The notes under the pieces: generated by a model
What the model was told of the DNA's origin: nothing
The model's database searches: none
Seen by the model: the letters and a program-made list of their open reading frames with translations, nothing else
Part shown: piece by piece, positions 58,578-64,000 of the stretch
How the letters are laid out: each line of letters opens with the position of its first letter
Numbering within the stretch: position 1 is the first letter of the stretch
Translations under genes and position numbers: made by a program
Assembly (NCBI GenBank): GCA_963753685.1
Contig: CAVWDE010000022.1
Location: 1-64,000, forward strand
Source of the DNA: DATAOG01 sp963753685
GTDB taxonomy: Bacteria > Pseudomonadota > Alphaproteobacteria > Geminicoccales > Geminicoccaceae
Direction of reading: 5' to 3'
Length of the DNA: 64,000 nt

Positions 58578-59384
58578 ATGACGGTGCGGACCCGATCGGC
58601 CGAGCCGGTCAACCCGGCGGTGCAGCCCGGCGAGGGCGAGCGGCCGCGAGTGATCGCCGGTACCGGCGGCTTGGCCGCGCACAATCTCGGCAAGCAGTTC
58701 AAGGGCCGCCAGGTGGTGCGCGACGTCAGCCTCGAGGTCCGCCGCGGCGAGGCGGTGGGCCTGCTCGGGCCGAACGGCGCCGGCAAGACCACCTGCTTCT
58801 ATATCATCACCGGCCTGCTGCGCGCCGACTATGGCACGGTCAGCCTGGACGGCGCCGACATCACCACTCTGCCGATGTACCGCCGGGCGCGGCTCGGGAT
58901 CGGCTATCTGCCCCAGGAGGCGTCGATCTTTCGCGGCTTGTCGGTCGAGGCCAACATCCGCGCCGTGCTCGAGGTCTCGGAGCCGGCGCGCAGCCAGCGC
59001 CAGGCGCGCCTCGACGAGCTCCTGGCGGAGTTCTCGCTGACCCATCTGCGCCGCGCGCCGGCGCTCGCCCTCTCGGGCGGCGAGCGGCGCCGGGTCGAGA
59101 TTGCCCGCGCGCTGGCCTCGGACCCGAGCTTCATGCTGCTCGACGAGCCGCTCGCCGGGATCGATCCGATCAACGTCGCCGACATCCGATCCCTGGTCGC
59201 CCATCTCAAAGATCGCGGGCTCGGCGTGCTGATTACCGACCACAACGTGCGCGACACGCTCGACATCATCGACCGCGCCTACATCCTGCACGAGGGCCAG
59301 GTGCTGATGGAGGGCGCGCCCGACGAGATCGTCGCGCACGAGGGCGTGCGGCGCGTCTATCTCGGAGACCGGTTCAGTCTCTAG
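58578..59384 (+). CDS. lptB: LPS transport ATPase LptB
   Basis: 268 residues with an unusual roughly 30-residue N-terminal extension. Walker A GPNGAGKTT (64-72), Q-loop GYLPQEASIFRGLSVEANI typical of LptB, signature LSGGERRRVEIARAL, Walker B MLLDEPLAGIDP, and LITDHNVRDTLDI. Powers LPS extraction with LptF and LptG, which are not in this window. Confidence 0.95.
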   Translation: MTVRTRSAEPVNPAVQPGEGERPRVIAGTGGLAAHNLGKQFKGRQVVRDVSLEVRRGEAVGLLGPNGAGKTTCFYIITGLLRADYGTVSLDGADITTLPMYRRARLGIGYLPQEASIFRGLSVEANIRAVLEVSEPARSQRQARLDELLAEFSLTHLRRAPALALSGGERRRVEIARALASDPSFMLLDEPLAGIDPINVADIRSLVAHLKDRGLGVLITDHNVRDTLDIIDRAYILHEGQVLMEGAPDEIVAHEGVRRVYLGDRFSL

Positions 59385-59395
59385 GCCCGCCGTCC

Positions 59396-60922
59396 ATGTC
59401 ATTGTCCCTCCGCCTCGATCTGCGTCAAAGCCAGAGCCTGGTGATGACGCCGCAACTGCAGCAGGCGATCAAGCTGCTGCAGCTCTCGAACCTCGAGCTG
59501 ACCACCTATGTCGAGGGCGAGCTGGAGCAGAACCCGCTGCTCGAGCGCCAGGAGGAGGCAGACCCGGCCGGCCCCGAGGCCGAAGCCGGCCAGCCGGCCG
59601 CCGCGCTCGAGCCCGCCGGCGCCACCGGTCCCGAGCTGAACGGCAGCCTCGAGATGACCATGGGCGGCGAGCCGGGCGATGGCTGGTCGGGGTCGACCGA
59701 CGATGGCTGGCTGGAGCCGGTCTCTGAGCGCGAGCTCGCGGGCCTGGGCGTCAGCGGCCTGACCCCGTTCGGCCGCGGCGGCAGCATCGACTTCGACGAT
59801 CCGTCGGCCGATCTCGAGGCCCGCCTGAGCCGGCCCAAGACGTTGCGCGAGCATCTGATCGAGCAGCTCCAGGTCGACCTCCCGGCCGGCGCGGAGCGGC
59901 TGATCGGGTTGCACCTGATCGACCTTGCCGATGACGCCGGCTACCTGCGGGAGGAGCTCGACGCGGTCGCCGGCCGGCTCGGCTGCCCGCTCGCCCGGAT
60001 CGAGGCCGTGCTCGCCCGCCTGCAGCTGTTCGACCCGCCGGGCGTGTTCGCGCGCTCGCTCAAGGAATGCCTGGCCCTGCAGCTGCGCGATCGCAATCGC
60101 CTCGATCCCGCGATGGTGGCGCTGCTCGACCACCTCGATCTCCTGGCGCAGGTCGACTTCCCGGCGCTGATCAAGGTCTGCGGCGTGCTCCCGGACGATC
60201 TGCCCGAGATGATCGCCGAGCTCAAGGCGCTCAACCCGAAGCCGGGCCTGGCCTTCACCCAGGACCCGATCGAGGTGGTGGTGCCCGACATCTTCGTCCT
60301 GCCGATGGCGGGCGGCGGCTGGCGGGTCGAGCTGAACGGTGCCACCCTGCCCAAGGTCCTGGTCAACCGCGCCTACCACGCCGAGCTGACGCGCCAGACC
60401 CCGGACAAGCGCGCACGCGAGTACCTCAGCGAGCGGTTTCAGTCGGCCAACTGGCTGGTCAAGGCCCTGGATCAGCGTGCCCGGACCGTGTTGCGGGTGG
60501 CCGAGGCGGTGGTCGCCCGCCAGCTGCCGTTTCTGCATCAGGGCGTGCACTATCTACGGCCCCTGGTGCTGCGCGACATCGCCGCCGCCACCGAGCTGCA
60601 CGAGAGCACCGTCTCGCGCGCTACCGCCGACAAATATGTCGCGACGCCGCGCGGCAACTTTCCGTTCAGATATTTCTTCTCCAATGCGCTCCCGGGCGTC
60701 GACGGCGATGCCAGTCACTCGGCGGAGGCGATTCGCCAGCAGATGAAGAGGATGATCGAGCGCGAGGAGCCGGACAACGTGCTCTCGGACGACCAGCTGG
60801 TCGCCGCCTTGCGCACCGGAGGAGTCGCGATCGCGCGCCGGACGATCGCCAAATATCGCGAGTCGCTGGGCATCCCGTCGTCGGTGCAGCGGCGCCGCAC
60901 GAAGGCATTAAGGCTTGCTTAA
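59396..60922 (+). CDS. rpoN: RNA polymerase sigma-54 factor
   Basis: 508 residues from ATG 59396, 11 bases after lptB stop. Region I is Gln/Leu-rich (QSQSLVMTPQLQQAIKLLQL). The core-binding region follows, then the HTH and the RpoN box ARRTIAKYRESL near the C terminus. Sigma-54 needs an AAA activator to open promoters, usually in nitrogen and related metabolism. The adjacent PTS-Ntr genes and a sigma-54-like site just downstream fit that role. Confidence 0.96.
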   Translation: MSLSLRLDLRQSQSLVMTPQLQQAIKLLQLSNLELTTYVEGELEQNPLLERQEEADPAGPEAEAGQPAAALEPAGATGPELNGSLEMTMGGEPGDGWSGSTDDGWLEPVSERELAGLGVSGLTPFGRGGSIDFDDPSADLEARLSRPKTLREHLIEQLQVDLPAGAERLIGLHLIDLADDAGYLREELDAVAGRLGCPLARIEAVLARLQLFDPPGVFARSLKECLALQLRDRNRLDPAMVALLDHLDLLAQVDFPALIKVCGVLPDDLPEMIAELKALNPKPGLAFTQDPIEVVVPDIFVLPMAGGGWRVELNGATLPKVLVNRAYHAELTRQTPDKRAREYLSERFQSANWLVKALDQRARTVLRVAEAVVARQLPFLHQGVHYLRPLVLRDIAAATELHESTVSRATADKYVATPRGNFPFRYFFSNALPGVDGDASHSAEAIRQQMKRMIEREEPDNVLSDDQLVAALRTGGVAIARRTIAKYRESLGIPSSVQRRRTKALRLA

Positions 60923-61215
60923 CGGCGCGTTTGGGCTCATCCTCAACCTTGGTCAGGCCGTGACACGTCGGGCGCCAGAACACGTGCCGGGGAGGCCACT
61001 TTCGCCAGCGCGAGATCGCGGTCTGGCGAGGGGGAAGGTTGCCGAACCGTCTGACCCTCGACAGGACAAAGTTGGCGCCTATGTTGCCAGGATTGGCCGA
61101 TGGTCGCCGGCGTGGCCTTACCGCTCCGGCCAAGTCGATCGCCAACCGGACAGCCGCGTCATGCCCTGGTGGCCTCGGGTTCCAGAGGGTTAGAGCCGAG
61201 CACTTCGGTCGTCGC
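60923..61215 (+). promoter_or_regulatory. rpoN-ptsN intergenic region
   Basis: 293 bases with no gene. In many proteobacteria a ribosome hibernation factor gene (hpf/raiA) sits here; none is present, and no remnant is apparent. The stretch holds a sigma-54-like promoter site (see separate entry). Confidence 0.6.
61073..61088 (+). promoter_or_regulatory. candidate sigma-54 (-24/-12) promoter
   Basis: TGGCGCCTATGTTGCC matches the consensus TGGCAC-N5-TTGCW at 8 of 9 invariant or near-invariant positions, with GG and GC exactly 10 bases apart. It lies 128 bases upstream of the ptsN start and points toward it. No activator-binding site was identified. Confidence 0.5.
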
Positions 61216-61686
61216 ATGGTCGAAATCACCGACATCATCACTCCCGACGGGATCATCCTCGATCTCAAGAACTGCAACAGCAAACGACAGGTGCTGAAAG
61301 AGCTGTCGCAGCAGGCGGCTGCCACGCTCGGCATCGATCCGCAGCACCTGCTCGAGGCCTTGATGGAGCGCGAGCGCCTGGGCACGACCGGGATCGGGCA
61401 TGGCATCGCGATCCCCCACGCCCGCCTGGGCGAGCTCGATCACCTGGTCGGTCTGTTCGCCCGGCTCGAGCAGCCGGTCGATTTCGAGTCCCTCGACGAT
61501 CAGCCGAGCGACCTGATCTTCCTCCTGCTGGCCCCCGACTCCGCCGACGCCGACAGCCTCAAGGCGCTCGCCCGGATCTCGCGCCTGCTCCGGGATCCGG
61601 GGCTCCGCCAGCGGCTGCGCCAGGAGGTCGACCGCGACGCGGTATACCGCATGCTGACCCAGAAGCCGGAGTGCCATGCGGCGTGA
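61216..61686 (+). CDS. ptsN: nitrogen-type PTS EIIA protein
   Basis: 156 residues from ATG 61216 (an upstream in-frame extension exists but is Arg-rich nonsense). Phosphorylated His at about 68 in TTGIGHGIAIPHAR, then FARLEQPVDFESLDDQPSDL IFLLLAP. EIIANtr receives phosphate from HPr and regulates potassium, nitrogen and carbon metabolism rather than importing sugar. No clear Shine-Dalgarno. Overlaps hprK by 11 bases. Confidence 0.93.
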   Translation: MVEITDIITPDGIILDLKNCNSKRQVLKELSQQAAATLGIDPQHLLEALMERERLGTTGIGHGIAIPHARLGELDHLVGLFARLEQPVDFESLDDQPSDLIFLLLAPDSADADSLKALARISRLLRDPGLRQRLRQEVDRDAVYRMLTQKPECHAA

Positions 61687-62170
61687 TGCCGCGGAAACCG
61701 GCTTGGTCGAGCCGCCGGGCCGAGCCACCAGCGCCCGTTCCGGCGCGGCCTCGATCTGCCTGCACGCCACCTGCATCGAGCTCGGCCCGACCGGCGTCCT
61801 CCTGCTCGGCGCCTCGGGCAGCGGCAAGTCCGACCTGGCGCTCCGTCTGATCGACGCCGGGGCGCGGCTGGTCGGCGATGACCGGCTGATGGTCGAGCGC
61901 CGGGACGAGCAGCTGTTCGGCCGATCGGTCGCCGCGCTCGCCGGTCTGCTCGAAGTGCGCGGCTTTGGCATCGTGAAACTCCCCTGGTGCTCCGAGAGCC
62001 GGCTCGGACTCGCGGTCACGCTGCAGCCGGAGGCGGCGCTCACGCGCTTACCGCAGCCCGAGGCTTACGACCTGCTCGGCATCTCGCTGCCCCTTCTCCG
62101 GCTCGATCCGCGGGCGCCGTCGGCCGGCGCCAAGATCCGGCTCGCGCTGGTCGCCGAGCGCCTCCCGTGA
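61676..62170 (+). CDS. hprK: HPr kinase/phosphorylase, short alphaproteobacterial form
   Basis: 164 residues, only the catalytic domain. Walker A GASGSGKSD at 45-53, then GARLVGDDRLMVERRDEQLF and LLEVRGFGIVKLPW. This short form lacks the N-terminal domain of Gram-positive HprK. It phosphorylates or dephosphorylates HPr on serine, linking HPr to metabolite levels. Sits in the usual ptsN-hprK-rapZ-EIIA-HPr order. Confidence 0.9.
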   Translation: MRRDAAETGLVEPPGRATSARSGAASICLHATCIELGPTGVLLLGASGSGKSDLALRLIDAGARLVGDDRLMVERRDEQLFGRSVAALAGLLEVRGFGIVKLPWCSESRLGLAVTLQPEAALTRLPQPEAYDLLGISLPLLRLDPRAPSAGAKIRLALVAERLP

Positions 62171-62180
62171 CCCGCCGCCC

Positions 62181-63098
62181 ATGAGCCGGATCGTGCTGGT
62201 GACGGGCATGTCCGGCGCGGGCCGGACGTCCGCCCTGAAAGATCTCGAAGACCTCGGCTTTGAGGCGGTCGACAACCTGCCGGCGACCTTGCTCGGCGGT
62301 CTGGTCCGCCCAGGCCAGCGGGTCGAGCGCGACGTCGCGATCGGGATCGACTGCCGGACGCGCGCCTTCGATCCGCAGAAGCTCTGCCGCCAGCTCAACG
62401 AGCGGGCCGGTGCCCGGAACTCGAACCTGCGTCTTTTGTTCCTCGACTGCGACGACGAGATCCTGAGGCGGCGGTTCACCGAGACCCGAAGGCGCCATCC
62501 GCTCGGTCCGGACCGCCCGGTCACCGACGGCATCCAGCGCGAGCGGCAGCTGATGGCGCCGCTGCGCGACTGCGCCGATTTCGTGATCGACACCTCGCAG
62601 CTGTCGCCGACCGGCCTGCGCCAGCTGATCGTCGGCCATTTCGGCAAGCCGGTCGCGGCTCAGCCGACCTTGTCGGTGATCTCCTTTGCCTACCGCAACG
62701 GCCTGCCGCGCGAAGCGGATCTGGTGTTCGACGTCCGCTTCCTCGCCAACCCGCACTACGTCGACGAGCTGCGCCCCTTGACGGGCGCCGACCCGGCCGT
62801 GCGCGCCTACGTCGAGGCCGATCCCGCGTTCCCGCTATTGATGGCACGGCTCGACGACCTGCTGATGCCGCTGCTGCCGCTCTATCAGAAGGAGGGCAAG
62901 AGCTATCTCACCATTGCCTTCGGCTGCACGGGCGGCCGCCACCGCTCGGTGGTGGTCGCCGAGAGCTTTGCAGCGCATCTGCGCGCCGCTGGCCGCCTGG
63001 TGGCACTTCAGCACCGCGACACCCCGGAGGCCGACAGCGACGCGCTGCAGCCCGGCCGCGAGGCTGCGGCAGCGGTTCCCGAGGCCGATGCGTCCTGA
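62181..63098 (+). CDS. rapZ: RNase adapter RapZ (YvcJ-like)
   Basis: 305 residues. P-loop variant GMSGAGRTSAL at 9-19, then DLGFEAVDNLP, DCDDEILRRRFTETRRRHPL, and SVISFAYRNGLPREADLVFDVRFLANP with FGCTGGRHRSVVV. In enterobacteria it controls glmS small RNAs; in other bacteria it is a nucleotide-binding regulator. Follows hprK by 10 bases. Confidence 0.95.
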   Translation: MSRIVLVTGMSGAGRTSALKDLEDLGFEAVDNLPATLLGGLVRPGQRVERDVAIGIDCRTRAFDPQKLCRQLNERAGARNSNLRLLFLDCDDEILRRRFTETRRRHPLGPDRPVTDGIQRERQLMAPLRDCADFVIDTSQLSPTGLRQLIVGHFGKPVAAQPTLSVISFAYRNGLPREADLVFDVRFLANPHYVDELRPLTGADPAVRAYVEADPAFPLLMARLDDLLMPLLPLYQKEGKSYLTIAFGCTGGRHRSVVVAESFAAHLRAAGRLVALQHRDTPEADSDALQPGREAAAAVPEADAS

Positions 63099-63129
63099 TC
63101 CCGACCCCCTGCCCAGGAGCGAATAGTCC

Positions 63130-63549
63130 ATGATCGGCCTGGTCTTGGTCACTCACGGTCGGCTCGCCGAAGAGTTCATCGCCGCGACCGAGCACGTAGT
63201 CGGCAGTCAGCCCAATGTGCGCGCGATCTCGATCGGCCCCGACGACGACATCGAGCAGCGCCGCCGGGACATCCTGGCCGCGGTCGAGGCGGTCGACGAC
63301 GGCGCCGGCGTGATCCTGCTCACCGACATGTTCGGCGGCACCCCCTCGAATCTGGCGATCTCGATCATGGACAAGGGCAAGATCGAGGTCATTGCCGGGG
63401 TCAATCTGCCGATGCTGATCAAGCTCGCGAGCGTGCGCGAGGGCGAGTCCCTGGAGACCGCGGTCACCAGCGCCCAGGAGGCCGGGCGCAAATACATCAA
63501 CGTCGCCAGCACCCTGCTCAAGGTCGGCAAAGGCCCCGGGCGCAAATGA
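63130..63549 (+). CDS. mannose-type PTS EIIA protein
   Basis: 139 residues. Active His at 9 in LVTHGRLAEEFI, then GVILLTDMFGGTPSNLAI and VIAGVNLPMLIKLASV. This is the EIIA-Man/PtsM-type fold; in alphaproteobacterial regulatory PTS it has no permease and acts in signalling. AGGAG lies 10 bases upstream. Overlaps HPr by 4 bases. Confidence 0.93.
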   Translation: MIGLVLVTHGRLAEEFIAATEHVVGSQPNVRAISIGPDDDIEQRRRDILAAVEAVDDGAGVILLTDMFGGTPSNLAISIMDKGKIEVIAGVNLPMLIKLASVREGESLETAVTSAQEAGRKYINVASTLLKVGKGPGRK

Positions 63550-63866
63550 GCCGGCCGCCCGCAAGGCCCGATCCGGCCGGCGGGGCGGCGCCGGACGGGG
63601 TCCTCTGGCGCCGGGTGACGATCGTCAATCGCCGCGGCCTGCACGCCCGGGCGGCGGCGCGCTTTGTCAAGGTCGCCGAGCAGTTCGCGGCCGAGATCGC
63701 GGTCGCCAAGGATGATCTGACGGTCGGCGGCACGTCGATCCTCGGCCTGATGATGCTGGCCGCGGCCGCCGGCTCGATCCTGGAACTGCGCGCCCGTGGG
63801 CGCGAGGCGGAGCCCGCACTCGAGGCGCTCGCGGCCCTGGTCGCCCGCGGCTTCGACGAGGACTGA
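63546..63866 (+). CDS. ptsH: HPr phosphocarrier protein
   Basis: 106 residues. The phosphorylated His is in NRRGLHARAAARF at about 33 and the regulatory Ser (HPr kinase target) in GGTSILGLMML at about 64. About 20 extra residues precede the normal HPr N terminus. Last gene of the PTS-Ntr cluster; enzyme I (ptsP) is not in the window. Confidence 0.94.
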   Translation: MSRPPARPDPAGGAAPDGVLWRRVTIVNRRGLHARAAARFVKVAEQFAAEIAVAKDDLTVGGTSILGLMMLAAAAGSILELRARGREAEPALEALAALVARGFDED

Positions 63867-63898
63867 CCCCCCACCCTGGCTGGGTGACCTCCCAACCG

Positions 63899-64000
63899 TC
63901 AGCTTGACGGACAGACGGCGCCGGTCTCGATCCAGGCCTTGATCAGCTCACCGAAGCGCGCCTGGGTCCCGGGCACCGGCGTTCGGCCGGCGTCCGGATG
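63899..64000 (-). CDS. C-terminal fragment of an unidentified protein
   Basis: Minus-strand frame open to the right edge and ending at TGA 63901-63899. The visible residues include GTQARFGELIKAWIETGAVCPSS, which reads like a compact C-terminal domain end with a conserved Cys-Pro, common in cytochrome-like or DUF proteins. Convergent with the HPr gene. Not enough sequence to name. Confidence 0.45.
   Translation of the reverse strand, partial: HPDAGRTPVPGTQARFGELIKAWIETGAVCPSS

Noticed and set aside
61039..61215. N-terminal extension of ptsN
   Set aside because: The 59 upstream codons are Arg/Ala-rich with no similarity; the protein from 61216 has the normal EIIANtr length.

Overview
The window looks like a high-GC alphaproteobacterial chromosome, probably Rhodospirillales or a near relative (inferred from gene content and order; no 16S gene is present). 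The main clues are a tldD gene divergent from a coxB-coxA-ctaB-small ORF-ctaG-coxC-DUF983 operon, the kpsF-lptC-lptA-lptB-rpoN-ptsN-hprK-rapZ-EIIA-HPr gene order, a short single-domain RNase D, a short HPr kinase, an NDUFA9-like protein and a YcjX/YcjF pair.

The left third (1 to about 29.4 kb) is accessory and partly decayed. It opens with a prophage packaging remnant (gpW-like head-tail joiner, GpA-type terminase with two compensating frameshifts, a 43-residue membrane ORF, a truncated terminase small subunit). This abuts tRNA-Ser(CGA), which has a broken tyrosine integrase on its other side. Next comes a tightly overlapping minus-strand cluster: a PhoD-like phosphoesterase, a very long GMC oxidoreductase and a PHA-synthase-like alpha/beta hydrolase. 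It is followed by a cyclase/AAA/TPR giant gene cut by one in-frame stop, a FadL-type porin, a decayed cytochrome c/2Fe-2S/molybdopterin hydroxylase cluster, and an intact five-gene branched-chain-type ABC importer (livK-G-F-H-M order). From 26.2 to 29.4 kb lies a graveyard of mobile DNA: two recombinase remnants, IS110 and IS3 fragments, a nearly intact IS630 element, and truncated surface-polysaccharide genes.

The middle (29.4 to 46.7 kb) holds an uncharacterised pair (VWA-domain lipoprotein plus coiled-coil membrane protein), the aa3-type cytochrome oxidase operon, tldD with a tandemly triplicated 3' end, a GGDEF/EAL protein carrying one frameshift, rsmE divergent from ubiA, the ycjX/ycjF pair, a roughly 430-base noncoding stretch ending in a strong terminator, and a small repeat-bearing lipoprotein.

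The right part (46.7 to 64 kb) is core genome. It contains glutamate synthase (gltD-gltB), uppP, an NDUFA9-like epimerase, tRNA-Leu(CAG), rnd, and the long plus-strand cluster for Kdo/LPS supply and transport (kpsF, lptC, lptA, lptB). This runs into rpoN and the nitrogen-type PTS regulatory genes (ptsN, hprK, rapZ, EIIA, HPr). A good sigma-54-type promoter sequence lies between rpoN and ptsN. Frameshifts concentrate in the accessory part, which suggests real decay there, but single-base assembly errors cannot be excluded by reading alone.
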